Assembly (NCBI GenBank): GCA_947063855.1
Contig: CAMSTW010000009.1
Location: 1-64,000 of the forward strand
DNA: 64,000 bases
Direction: 5' to 3'
Origin: an uncultured Dorea sp.
GTDB lineage: Bacteria; Bacillota; Clostridia; Lachnospirales; Lachnospiraceae
In this document: one piece after another, positions 1 to 9,227 of the stretch
Layout: the number at the start of each line of letters is the position of its first letter
Numbering within the stretch: position 1 is the first letter of the stretch
Translations under genes and position numbers: made by a program
Notes under the pieces: model-generated
Told to the model about the DNA's origin: nothing
The model's input: only the letters and a program-made list of their open reading frames with translations
Database searches by the model: none

Positions 1-13
1 GTCACAACTTACT

Positions 14-44
14 CTATTCTCCCCAGCATAGCTGGGGGATTAGC
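14..44. other. Isolated hairpin CCCCAGC-ATA-GCTGGGG; resembles a type I-E CRISPR repeat core, only one copy visible at window edge
   Basis: Perfect 7-bp stem at 21-37, flanked by TATTCT and GGATTAGC; no T-run on either strand. Confidence 0.3.
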
Positions 45-127
45 GATTTCATTTAGAATACATGTTTATGAGTTATTTCTAAATTGTATTTACAGGACAG
101 CCTCATTATAAATTTTAATCGCAGAAT

Positions 128-1366
128 CTAAGCAGTTCCATCAAGGCGGAGGGTAGCTTCCAATAACATATCTGACATTTTTACAGCTTTTGCAAGTTCC
201 CGGCGTCTGCCTTCTTTTACAGCTCTGACGAACTCACCTCTGACTTCTTCATTTGGGATAAATACTTCTTTATTATCAAAATCATAAGCAAGATATCCCA
301 GATGTACAAGTAAAGTCAAGATATCATCCTTGCCCGACAGGGATGTCATATCATTTTGAAAGGTCCCGGTATCAATCCTGTGGCTTTTTCCTCCAAGCAT
401 ATCTATAATCGCATCTTTCAGACCGTCCACATTCATATCGATATAATCCCTTAATGATTCATAAGTCTCAGTCGTTGTCCAATAACTGTCAAATACCTGC
501 ATAGACATAAGCTCTATAATTGAATTAGGGCAGTATATATGTCCAATGGCATCAAAACGATATCCGTCATACCATTTCCGGGTTTCATCAAAATCAAGGT
601 GATATTCCTGACACAATTCGTATACTTCTTTCTCGGTAAAACCTACGAATTCGGCAAGTGAACCGGGTTTTAGCATGGAGAATTCCCTGAAGTCGGTGAG
701 CGCTGATTGTGTCCCATACTTTTTGATCGGCAGGATACCTGTCATATATGCTCCGATGATAATCTGTGACGTCTGATTACTTTTAAACAAGCTGCGGAGC
801 AGATTGATATATTCTTTTTGAACAGAAATATTCTCCTTTGCCTCTCTGAAAATCATATCCCATTCATCTATAACAATAAAAAATTTCCGTCTGGTTTTTA
901 CATTGATTTGTAAAAGGGCTTTATATAAAGTCTTTGTACCCTTTTTGATACAATCCGGGAATTCATTCTCAAGTTCTTCTATTACATCTTGCTGTAAATC
1001 ACTGACAATATCATCAGTACTTTCTGCCAGAGTGACAAATGGTGTCATATCAAGAGAGATCACGTCATATTTGTTCAGATTTTCTTTAAAGCCGGAGTAG
1101 TTATTCTGGTCTTGATCCATATCCATTCTGGCAATCTTTAGTCCTGCAAAAAGAGCTTTTGCATCGGCGCCTCTTGAGTAATATGCAGTAATCATCTTTG
1201 CGGCAAATGATTTGCCGAAACGCCTGGGTTTACTGAAACAGATTAGTTTATCCGGAGTACCAAGTACGCTGTTCGTGTATGCGATGATTCCGGATTTATC
1301 TATATACTTTTTATAATTCAGAATCTCCGCAAAACCATCAGCCGGAGGATTTACATATACGCCCAA
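128..1366 (-). CDS. AAA-ATPase-like protein (PF09820-type) lacking the C-terminal PD-(D/E)XK domain; probably truncated
   Basis: KPRRFGKSFAAKM Walker-A-like, FIVIDEWD Walker B, GAYMTGILPIKKYGTQSAL; collinear with 7612..9210 but ends ~120 aa earlier. Confidence 0.8.
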   Translation of the reverse strand: MGVYVNPPADGFAEILNYKKYIDKSGIIAYTNSVLGTPDKLICFSKPRRFGKSFAAKMITAYYSRGADAKALFAGLKIARMDMDQDQNNYSGFKENLNKYDVISLDMTPFVTLAESTDDIVSDLQQDVIEELENEFPDCIKKGTKTLYKALLQINVKTRRKFFIVIDEWDMIFREAKENISVQKEYINLLRSLFKSNQTSQIIIGAYMTGILPIKKYGTQSALTDFREFSMLKPGSLAEFVGFTEKEVYELCQEYHLDFDETRKWYDGYRFDAIGHIYCPNSIIELMSMQVFDSYWTTTETYESLRDYIDMNVDGLKDAIIDMLGGKSHRIDTGTFQNDMTSLSGKDDILTLLVHLGYLAYDFDNKEVFIPNEEVRGEFVRAVKEGRRRELAKAVKMSDMLLEATLRLDGTA

Positions 1367-1593
1367 TTTTCACGCACTCCCTTCTTACACTTCTTTTTAT
1401 GTTTTTATTCTATCTTTTCTGCCTATCGGCATTGCTATATCATATATTCATGGCTTTCTTATTCATTATAGGCTAACCAGATATTTTTTACAAGAAGAAG
1501 CGCCGCTTTATGAAAGAGTATTTTTTTGGAAAAACAGGTATGGTATAATTGTGTAACATTTTATGATTTCGTTGGTTAATAGGGTGAAGGGAG

Positions 1594-2106
1594 GTGAGGG
1601 AAGTGGATTTTAGCGGCGTTTATCGGGCATATTTCAGAGATGTCTTTCTGTACTTGTGCAGTTTGTCTGCAAATGAGAGTATTGCCGAAGAGGTTGCCCA
1701 GGAAACCTTCGTAAAGGCGTTAGGAGCGATAGATCATTTTGACGGTTCGAAGGATATCCGGGCATGGCTTTTCACGATTGCGAGGAATACCTATTTTACA
1801 TACTGCAGACGGCAGAAAATCTATGCGGATGAGGAATTATCGGAACATGCGGCAGATACACAATCGGATTTTATAGAGCGGCTGTCAGACGAGGAAAGCG
1901 CCTTTCGCATCCATCAGTTCCTTCACGGTATGGATGAGCCGTATAAAGAAGTGTTCAGCCTGCGGGTGTTTGGAGAACTTCCCTTCGACCGGATAGGCAT
2001 GCTTTTTGGAAAGAGTTCCGGGTGGGCGAGGGTGACGTATTACCGGGCAAAAAAGAAAATATTTGAGTATATGGAGGCGATGGAAAATGAAAAAGATCAG
2101 TTGTGA
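1594..2106 (+). CDS. RNA polymerase sigma factor, sigma-70/ECF family
   Basis: EEVAQETFVKALGAIDHFDGSKDIRAWLFTIARNTYFTYCRR region 2 and a region 4 HTH. Confidence 0.9.
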   Translation: MREVDFSGVYRAYFRDVFLYLCSLSANESIAEEVAQETFVKALGAIDHFDGSKDIRAWLFTIARNTYFTYCRRQKIYADEELSEHAADTQSDFIERLSDEESAFRIHQFLHGMDEPYKEVFSLRVFGELPFDRIGMLFGKSSGWARVTYYRAKKKIFEYMEAMENEKDQL

Positions 2107-2773
2107 TATAATCAGGGATATTCTTCCGCTTTACCTGGATGATGTCGTCAGCGCAGATACGAAAGAACTGGTGGAAGAGCACCTGGAAGCCTGTGATTCC
2201 TGTAAGAAAGAAGCCGATATTCTGAAAAAGAAGATTACTTTACCAACAAATATAAATATCGGGCTTTCTGACGCCAAAGTAGTAAAAGGTCTGAAAAACA
2301 GACTGCTAAAGAAGAAGGTCGTCATCTCAATCATATCAATGGTGGCAGCTGTTGCAATTGTGACGGGCATATATATGTTCCTGACTTTGACAGAATCTTA
2401 TATTCCGTATGACAGCGCTTATATCCAGTTGGAAGAAGAGGAGGGATATCTCTATGCCCGTTACTCTGGAGATCATCTGGCCGGTATAGTAAGTCTTGGA
2501 GAAAATACAGTAACGATAGACGGAGAAGAGAAAAATGTGGCTATTTTGGGATGTACGGAAACTCTCTGGACGAAATATGTCAGACCGATATTTAAGCGGC
2601 CGCAAAAAGAAAGCGGAGTCTGTGGTTTGGGAAACAGCGCAGAGATTGACCAGGTATATTATGCAGAATTTAATCTCCACGCGTATCTGGATTCCTGCAA
2701 TTATTCTACGCCGCCTGAAGAGTGGGATTATGAGTATATAATCGAACATTCCAGAAAAGTCTGGGGAGAATGA
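2087..2773 (+). CDS. Anti-sigma factor with zinc-finger (zf-HC2-like) N-terminus and one TM segment
   Basis: MKKISCDIIRDILPLYLDDVVSADTKELVEEHLEACDSCKKE; overlaps the sigma gene 3' end; ORF track start 2063 refined to ATG 2087. Confidence 0.85.
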   Translation: MKKISCDIIRDILPLYLDDVVSADTKELVEEHLEACDSCKKEADILKKKITLPTNINIGLSDAKVVKGLKNRLLKKKVVISIISMVAAVAIVTGIYMFLTLTESYIPYDSAYIQLEEEEGYLYARYSGDHLAGIVSLGENTVTIDGEEKNVAILGCTETLWTKYVRPIFKRPQKESGVCGLGNSAEIDQVYYAEFNLHAYLDSCNYSTPPEEWDYEYIIEHSRKVWGE

Positions 2774-2929
2774 GGTGATTTGACTGAAGGAATTGATGAA
2801 GTTGAGGAAAATGGCGGTATATAAGTGCATAATAGATTCATTTGTGGTATGATAAGGAAAAGTTCATGTTAGAGTAAAGATATATTTGAGTGCAGATGGC
2901 AGAATAATGACCCAAATGAGTAATGGTTA

Positions 2930-4549
2930 ATGTATAAGAAGGTGCAGGATATGGCAAAAAAGTTCAATGTAACAGCAGTCTGTATGCCGGACAAGCATTA
3001 TATGGTGGATATTAAAGAACGTCTTCGGCAGATAAAAGGCCTGGTTGATGAAGGCTTGTATTTTACGATCAACAGAGCCAGACAATATGGAAAGACGACA
3101 ACGTTACTGGCGCTGGAACAATATTTAAAGCAGGATTATTATGTTGTCTCCCTTGATTTTCAGACCTTTGGTGCAGAAGAGTTTACGAATGAAAATATCT
3201 TTGCCCTTTCCTTTGCGGGAGCATTTATACGGCGGATAAAATCAGAAATGACAGTGCCATCAGATCAGCTTAAAAAGATAATCCTGCAGATAGAGACCAT
3301 CGTAGAAGATGAGCGGAAAAGTTTCAGGCTGCTGAAGCTTTTTGAGAAAATCAGTGATATATGTGCAGAAGCAGACAAACCGGTCGTTCTGATGATTGAT
3401 GAAGTAGACAGTGCGGCTAATAATCAAGTCTTTCTTGATTTTTTGTCCCAATTGCGGGCATATTATATCAGGCGTACAGCCTGGCCTACATTTCAATCGG
3501 TGATTCTGGCAGGGGTGTATGATATAAAAAACCTTGTGAGGAAGCTTCGGCCGGATGAAGAACATAAGGTAAACAGTCCCTGGAATATTGCCGCTGATTT
3601 TGGGGTGGAGATGAGCCTTACCAAAGAAGGTATTGCGGGAATGCTTCGGGAATATAAAACGGATTATCAGCTTGATATGAATGAAGATGAGATGGCGGAC
3701 TTACTTTATAATGAAACCTGCGGATATCCGTTTCTTGTATCAAAACTCTGTAAACTCATGGACGAGGAAATCAGTAAAGCAGAAGGTGGAAGGGCGCAGG
3801 CATGGACAGTCAGCGGATTTATGGATGCATTAAAGCTTCTGACTGCGGAAAAGAATACATTATATGAATCCATTATCGGTAAAGTAATCACTTATCCCGA
3901 GTTAAATGATATTTTGCAGGATAAGATTTTCAATGGACAGACTGTGGCATATACAGCGACAAATCCAGTGATTGACCTTGCGGCAATGTTTGGAATTATC
4001 AGGAATGTAGACGGTGCGGCTGTTCCGGCCAATAAGATATTTGCGAAAGTATTATCGGATTATTATCTGTCACTGGATGAGATGAAAAGTCTGGAAATTT
4101 ATAAGGCGTCTCAACAAAATAAAGAACAGTTTATCAGTAACGGCAGGCTCAATATGCGGCTGGTTATCGAAAGGTTTGCCGGGCATTTTACAGATATTTA
4201 TGGACATAAGGGAGAAAAGTTTGTTGAGAAGGAAGGACGTAAGTATTTCCTTCTTTATCTGAAACCGATTATCAATGGATGTGGTCACTATTCATTGGAA
4301 GCAGTAACGACCAGTGAAAACCGCACAGACCTGATCGTGTATTACCAGAGAGATTTTTTCATAATAGAAACGAAGATATGGAGAGGACCTAAGAAACATC
4401 AGGAAGGTGAGGAACAGTTGCTTGGTTATATGGAGGAATATCATCAGGAGACGGGATATTTGGTTACTTTTAATTTTAACAAGAAAAAGACTCCGGGAAT
4501 AAAAGAAGTAATGATAGGTCAGAAAACTTTAATTGAAGCTGTTATATAA
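2930..4549 (+). CDS. AAA-like ATPase with C-terminal PD-(D/E)XK-like nuclease domain
   Basis: NRARQYGKTTTLLALEQYL (Walker A-like), VVLMIDEVDSA (Walker B), C-terminal TDLIVYYQRDFFIIETKIWRG...EEQLLGYME. Confidence 0.8.
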   Translation: MYKKVQDMAKKFNVTAVCMPDKHYMVDIKERLRQIKGLVDEGLYFTINRARQYGKTTTLLALEQYLKQDYYVVSLDFQTFGAEEFTNENIFALSFAGAFIRRIKSEMTVPSDQLKKIILQIETIVEDERKSFRLLKLFEKISDICAEADKPVVLMIDEVDSAANNQVFLDFLSQLRAYYIRRTAWPTFQSVILAGVYDIKNLVRKLRPDEEHKVNSPWNIAADFGVEMSLTKEGIAGMLREYKTDYQLDMNEDEMADLLYNETCGYPFLVSKLCKLMDEEISKAEGGRAQAWTVSGFMDALKLLTAEKNTLYESIIGKVITYPELNDILQDKIFNGQTVAYTATNPVIDLAAMFGIIRNVDGAAVPANKIFAKVLSDYYLSLDEMKSLEIYKASQQNKEQFISNGRLNMRLVIERFAGHFTDIYGHKGEKFVEKEGRKYFLLYLKPIINGCGHYSLEAVTTSENRTDLIVYYQRDFFIIETKIWRGPKKHQEGEEQLLGYMEEYHQETGYLVTFNFNKKKTPGIKEVMIGQKTLIEAVI

Positions 4550-4579
4550 AAACTATAGTCATTATTTCTTGGAAGAAAG

Positions 4580-4768
4580 ATGGTGGATTTTCAAACTATG
4601 AAAATTGTGAGGGCAAATATATCACATGCAGATAGATATGCAAAGATACATTCTAAAGCATGGATTCAGGCATATAAAGACTTAATTCCGATAGAATATC
4701 TAAATCAGGAATCTTCCCGGAAAAGGAAAGATGAATTTATTAATAATCAACAAGAACCATTTCTGTGA
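4580..4768 (+). pseudogene. GNAT-type acetyltransferase N-terminal remnant (62 aa)
   Basis: MKIVRANISHADRYAKIHSKAWIQAYKDLIPIEYL looks like the start of a GNAT domain; ORF stops before the acetyl-CoA-binding part. Confidence 0.55.
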
Positions 4769-4854
4769 CACGGGAAAAAGAAGAACGATTGATCGTGGAC
4801 GTGAATATGTACAAGTCCAGTACAAATATTATAAATAGACCGGGGGTATTACGA

Positions 4855-5289
4855 ATGGAATCAATATGCGGCATGGATTGCTGCAGTGAATGCGGCAGGA
4901 GGGATGAATGTGGAGGCTGCAGAGAAACAGACGGCCAGCCATTTGGCGGCAGGTGCATCGCGGCAGAATATATGAAACAGGGCGGGATGGAGACATTTTT
5001 ACAGCAGAAGAAGAAATTGATTGAGGAATTTAACTCACTTGGCATCAGACATCTGCGGATTGACGACCTGAATCTTCTGAATGGTTTCTATGTCAATCTG
5101 GAGTACAGACTTCCGAATGGACAGTCAGTAAAGTTCCTTGAAGATCGTAATATATATTGGGGGAATCAGATAGAGATCCCCGGAAGCGACAGATGCTACG
5201 GAGTCGCAGCAGACGATCAGTACCTTCTTGTGTGTGAATACGGGTGTGAAGGGATAGATCCACAGATTATCATGTACAAGAAGCGATAA
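4855..5289 (+). CDS. Cys-rich DUF3795-like protein
   Basis: MESICGMDCCSECGRRDECGGCRETDGQPFGGRC Cys cluster; ATG 4855 preferred over ORF start 4765. Confidence 0.55.
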   Translation: MESICGMDCCSECGRRDECGGCRETDGQPFGGRCIAAEYMKQGGMETFLQQKKKLIEEFNSLGIRHLRIDDLNLLNGFYVNLEYRLPNGQSVKFLEDRNIYWGNQIEIPGSDRCYGVAADDQYLLVCEYGCEGIDPQIIMYKKR

Positions 5290-5312
5290 CGTAATCGGCT
5301 ATGGCAGAAAGA

Positions 5313-5363
5313 CTAGTACAGCCTCTTGCATTATTCACTGCTAATTACACAATGCTGTACTAG
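5313..5363. repeat. Palindromic dispersed repeat, copy 1 (51 bp, CTAGTACAGC...GCTGTACTAG)
   Basis: 10-bp perfect terminal inverted repeats; matches the reverse complement of 28996-29044 over nearly its whole length. Confidence 0.75.
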
Positions 5364-5365
5364 AT

Positions 5366-5405
5366 GCACAGCTGCGTGATTGAAAAGGTTCTGAAAGAAG
5401 TTAAA
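5366..5405 (+). pseudogene. 3'-end fossil of an AAA-ATPase/PD-(D/E)XK gene
   Basis: 35/40 identical to 9171-9210, the last 40 bp of the 7612 gene; encodes HSCVIEKVLKEV versus HSCVIEKVPKEV. Confidence 0.75.
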
Positions 5406-5430
5406 CTGATCTGTCAGTTGGAGGTGAATT

Positions 5431-5835
5431 ATGAGATTTAAAGGGAAAGTGTCATGGTGGTTTTATGCAATTATTATCGGAGTTGCTATATTGTTAATAC
5501 CGCTTATCATGATCAGTGCTTTGACTGACCCGAACACTGCCGCTTTAACCCTCACTCTGGCGGTATTTATTTCTATAGAATCCTTCAGCATTCCGATTGC
5601 GGTTCATAATTATGTAGAATTGCAGGATGAGGCGCTGCTTATCGTATTTGGACTCATAAAAAAGAAGATTCCATACAACGCGATTGCTGCCCTGTCGCCA
5701 ACGAATAATCCGTCTTCTTCCCTTGCGGCTTCTTTGGACAGAATTGAGATAAGATGCAGGAATAAGGAGACCGTCATGATAGCTGTGGTTGATAAAGAAC
5801 GCTTCATCCATGCATTCAGAGCAGTCGGGAAATGA
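5431..5835 (+). CDS. Small two-TM protein with possible bacterial PH-like domain
   Basis: Two N-terminal TM segments then a beta-rich tail (LQDEALLIVFGLIKKKIPYNAI...DRIEIRCRNKETVMIAV); RBS GGAGGTG upstream. Confidence 0.5.
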   Translation: MRFKGKVSWWFYAIIIGVAILLIPLIMISALTDPNTAALTLTLAVFISIESFSIPIAVHNYVELQDEALLIVFGLIKKKIPYNAIAALSPTNNPSSSLAASLDRIEIRCRNKETVMIAVVDKERFIHAFRAVGK

Positions 5836-5891
5836 CCGCATGTACAAACATATATGCCACGAATCGCAGGATTTTATAAAAATCCTGCCCA

Positions 5892-6416
5892 TCAGCGGTT
5901 TGTATTCTTAATGTCAATAAAATGCAAGTTTATCAGCGATATCAGATTGGCCTGCATATCTTCCACCTCATCAATCCGCACCCGTCCAATCGCATTTTGA
6001 AGCGCCGCATAATCTGTATCAGGAGACAATCTTTCCAACAAATGATTCATCCCGGGCGACGCACCCATCAGGGCAATTGCAAGCGAGCGGTCGTCAAACT
6101 GTTCCAGGATTTCTTTCAATTCAGGTTCCGGGATTGAAGCAATCTGCTCAAAATCGGTAATCCGCCGGGGCGATATCACCGGCTCTAATATATCGTTGAT
6201 TGTGATTCCATAGAGTTTGGAAAGTCTTAACAGGATCTCAATATCGGGAAGCGCTGTTCCGGTCTCCCATTTCGAGACAGCCTGCCGGGATATATCCAAT
6301 TTTGCCGCCAGGTCATCCTGGGTATAATGACTGGATTTTCGTAAAAACTGTAAATATTGTGCTACAATCTTTATATTCATGAAATTATTTCCCCCTTCTT
6401 TCACAGGTTTTGCCAA
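5892..6416 (-). CDS. XRE-family helix-turn-helix regulator
   Basis: IVAQYLQFLRKSSHYTQDDLAAKLDISRQAVSKWETGTALPDIEILLRLSKLYGITINDIL. Confidence 0.9.
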   Translation of the reverse strand: MAKPVKEGGNNFMNIKIVAQYLQFLRKSSHYTQDDLAAKLDISRQAVSKWETGTALPDIEILLRLSKLYGITINDILEPVISPRRITDFEQIASIPEPELKEILEQFDDRSLAIALMGASPGMNHLLERLSPDTDYAALQNAIGRVRIDEVEDMQANLISLINLHFIDIKNTNR

Positions 6417-6620
6417 GAAATTTCCTCACAGCAAGCTGCGGGGAAGTGAACCCTCTTTTTGATTAAAAAGAATAACCCTGACTGTTATTATAAGGCATAT
6501 CAACAAAAGAAGAAAGAATCTGTTGAGAGCAAAAAGGTAAACGTCGGTTGCTTTATTGAATTTTGGCGGCAAATGATGTATAATTCGAGAAACGAAAAAA
6601 GTCAGGAGGTTTCAGAGAAG

Positions 6621-7547
6621 ATGCAGCTTACGTATGAAGATGCAAGACATCAGGGGATTGATATGAGCATGATTGCCGTCTGCCGGAAGCTGCGCAGACT
6701 GGCGAAACTTGACCGCTTGAAACTGGATGAGACTGAGCACAGAAGCGGGTTGAATAAGCATCTCTTTGACTATATAGAATACTGCGGCAGGGATGTTCTT
6801 GACTTTGTAAAGCAATATTTATCCAATCTTCAGCCATATATGATTATGCGTAGAAAGGATCAGGAGCCGGCGCGTTCGTTTATCTGTGTGATTGACAAGA
6901 TTTATCGGGTATCCGTGTATATCAAAGCAGATAACTGCCAGTTTGAAGAGGTTCTTATATCCTTCCATGAAGATAATAAGCGGGGGATTGCACGGACAAA
7001 CAGTCTGATTCAAGCTGATAAGGCGCGATATGTTCCGATTTTTGCAGATTCTGTTATGAGCTGTATCGAAGAAGAGAACCGTTATGTGGTCAGGGCTTTC
7101 TTTCAGAGAGGACTCACTGTTATGGGTCTTGACCTGGCGGCTGCAAAGTGTGAAGATGTATTTATTGTAGAGAAGAACGCGATTCATATGCAGTTTCTTT
7201 CCTACTGTAATGATTACATCCGGGATCTCTATACAAGTGATCTTAACCTTGATTTTGACAGGATTGAAGTGTTTTCTGTATTGCAGCAGATTTCATTTAC
7301 ATCTTATGGGAGAGATACCTTTTCCAGTGTCTCGATTTTGATTGACAGCCTGTGTGTACAGAAAGATATGATCAGTAAATCCCTGGCTGATTTTGCGCTG
7401 GTTACGTTTGTGCAGAACCTGAGACTGACAGATGAACAGAGACAGGAATTATGGGGGCTTCTGGAAGAAAAATTCCGTGTGACCAGTATCCGGGGGATTG
7501 ATCTGATACTTATGCGGGTTCGTGAGAATTTATATTTGCAGGAATGA
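6621..7547 (+). CDS. Hypothetical protein, no recognised family
   Basis: Long ORF; ATG 6621 preceded by AGGAGG (6603-6608); ORF track start 6459. Confidence 0.6.
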   Translation: MQLTYEDARHQGIDMSMIAVCRKLRRLAKLDRLKLDETEHRSGLNKHLFDYIEYCGRDVLDFVKQYLSNLQPYMIMRRKDQEPARSFICVIDKIYRVSVYIKADNCQFEEVLISFHEDNKRGIARTNSLIQADKARYVPIFADSVMSCIEEENRYVVRAFFQRGLTVMGLDLAAAKCEDVFIVEKNAIHMQFLSYCNDYIRDLYTSDLNLDFDRIEVFSVLQQISFTSYGRDTFSSVSILIDSLCVQKDMISKSLADFALVTFVQNLRLTDEQRQELWGLLEEKFRVTSIRGIDLILMRVRENLYLQE

Positions 7548-7586
7548 TACTTATGCGGGTTCGTGAGAATCTATATCTGCAGTAAT
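7505..7586. repeat. 41-bp tandem duplication of gene 3' end (two copies)
   Basis: 7505-7545 and 7546-7586 identical at 38/41 positions; both carry a stop codon in register. Confidence 0.9.
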
Positions 7587-7611
7587 ATCTGTAATCAGGG
7601 AGGTAAGGAGT

Positions 7612-9210
7612 ATGGGCAGTTATCTGAATCCGGGGAATAAAGGATTCCGTGAAAGCCTGAATTCGGCGATTTATGTGGACAAGACCGGATTTATCGAGAA
7701 GATGAACGATGTTCTTGATACACAGCAGAAGTTTGTCTGCGTAAGCCGCCCAAGACGGTTTGGGAAATCTGTGGCGGCAAATATGCTGGCAGCGTATTAT
7801 AATCAGGATGAAAATTCGGCGAATCTATTTGAGAATTTGGCAATCAGCCAGTCTGAGTCGTATCAAAAACACCTGAATCAATATGATGTCATCAAGATTA
7901 ATATGCAGGATTTTTTGAGTATGACGAATGGTGTGGATGAGATGCTGTCTATGTTCTGCAAATATCTTATTTTTGATTTGACAGATTATTTCACGGAGAT
8001 TCGTTTCCGCGATGAAGGGAATCTGATTCAGGTGATGAAAGATATTTTTACCAGGACAAAACGTCCTTTTGTGATCTTGATCGACGAGTGGGACTGCCTT
8101 TTCCGCGAGTACCGGCAGGATGCGGATGCACAGAAGCAGTATCTGGATTTCTTACGTGCCTGGCTTAAGGATAAGGATTATGTGGCTTTGGCGTATATGA
8201 CAGGGATTCTTCCGATTAAGAAATATGGTTCCCACTCTGCGTTGAATATGTTCACCGAATATTCTATGACAGATCCGGGCGATCTGGCAGAGTATTTTGG
8301 ATTTACGGAGAATGAAGTGAAAGAGCTCTGTGGGAAGTACGGGATGAGCTTTGAGGAAACGAAGGCATGGTATGATGGTTACCGGCTTGTAACCCATACG
8401 AAAGACGGTGATTTCTGCCATTATATGTACAATCCCAAGTCTGTGGTAGAAGCCATGATGCGGCACAGATGCGGCACATACTGGAACCGGACGGAGACCT
8501 ATGAAGCGCTCAAGATCTATATTCAGATGGATATGGACGGGCTTAAAGATGCGGTGGTGCGGATGCTGGCAAGAGAAGAGATCCATATCAATACAGGGAC
8601 TTTTGAGAATGATATGACGACATTTGCGTCAAAGGATGATATCCTGACATTGTTGGTGCATCTGGGGTATCTGACCTATGACAGTACGAAAGAAACCGTT
8701 GCTATTCCAAATAAAGAGGTTTCGCAAGAGTACGTGAATGCAATCAGTACCATGGACTGGCAGGAAGTAATCCGTTCTGTGGAAGCGTCCCGTAAACTAC
8801 TGGAATCGCTGTGGGAGATGGATGCACAGGCTGTGGCGGAGGGTATTGACCGCGCTCACAGGGAGGTGTCGATTCTTGAGTATAATGATGAGAATTCCCT
8901 TAGCTGTACGATAAATCTGGCGTTCTACTTTGCAAGGGAATACTATACAATCGTCCGGGAGCTGCCGGGCGGAAAGGGATTTGCAGACATCTGCCTGATT
9001 CCGCGCAAGCTTCATATGGATAAGCCTGCTGTGATTATCGAGCTTAAGTGGGATATGGACGCTAAGGGGGCGATTGCGCAGATTAAGGACAGGAATTATG
9101 TGGATGCCTTGAAGGATTATGAGGGCAATCTGCTTTTGGCGGGAATCAGCTATGACAGAAAGACGAAGACGCACAGCTGCGTGATTGAGAAGGTGCCGAA
9201 AGAAGTGTAA
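7612..9210 (+). CDS. AAA-ATPase-like protein with C-terminal PD-(D/E)XK nuclease domain (PF09820 + PDDEXK_9-type)
   Basis: SRPRRFGKSVAANML, FVILIDEWD, C-terminal GFADICLIPRKLHMDKPAVIIELKWDMDAKGAIAQIKDRNY. Confidence 0.88.
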   Translation: MGSYLNPGNKGFRESLNSAIYVDKTGFIEKMNDVLDTQQKFVCVSRPRRFGKSVAANMLAAYYNQDENSANLFENLAISQSESYQKHLNQYDVIKINMQDFLSMTNGVDEMLSMFCKYLIFDLTDYFTEIRFRDEGNLIQVMKDIFTRTKRPFVILIDEWDCLFREYRQDADAQKQYLDFLRAWLKDKDYVALAYMTGILPIKKYGSHSALNMFTEYSMTDPGDLAEYFGFTENEVKELCGKYGMSFEETKAWYDGYRLVTHTKDGDFCHYMYNPKSVVEAMMRHRCGTYWNRTETYEALKIYIQMDMDGLKDAVVRMLAREEIHINTGTFENDMTTFASKDDILTLLVHLGYLTYDSTKETVAIPNKEVSQEYVNAISTMDWQEVIRSVEASRKLLESLWEMDAQAVAEGIDRAHREVSILEYNDENSLSCTINLAFYFAREYYTIVRELPGGKGFADICLIPRKLHMDKPAVIIELKWDMDAKGAIAQIKDRNYVDALKDYEGNLLLAGISYDRKTKTHSCVIEKVPKEV

Positions 9211-9227
9211 AAACAGGAGTATCAAAT

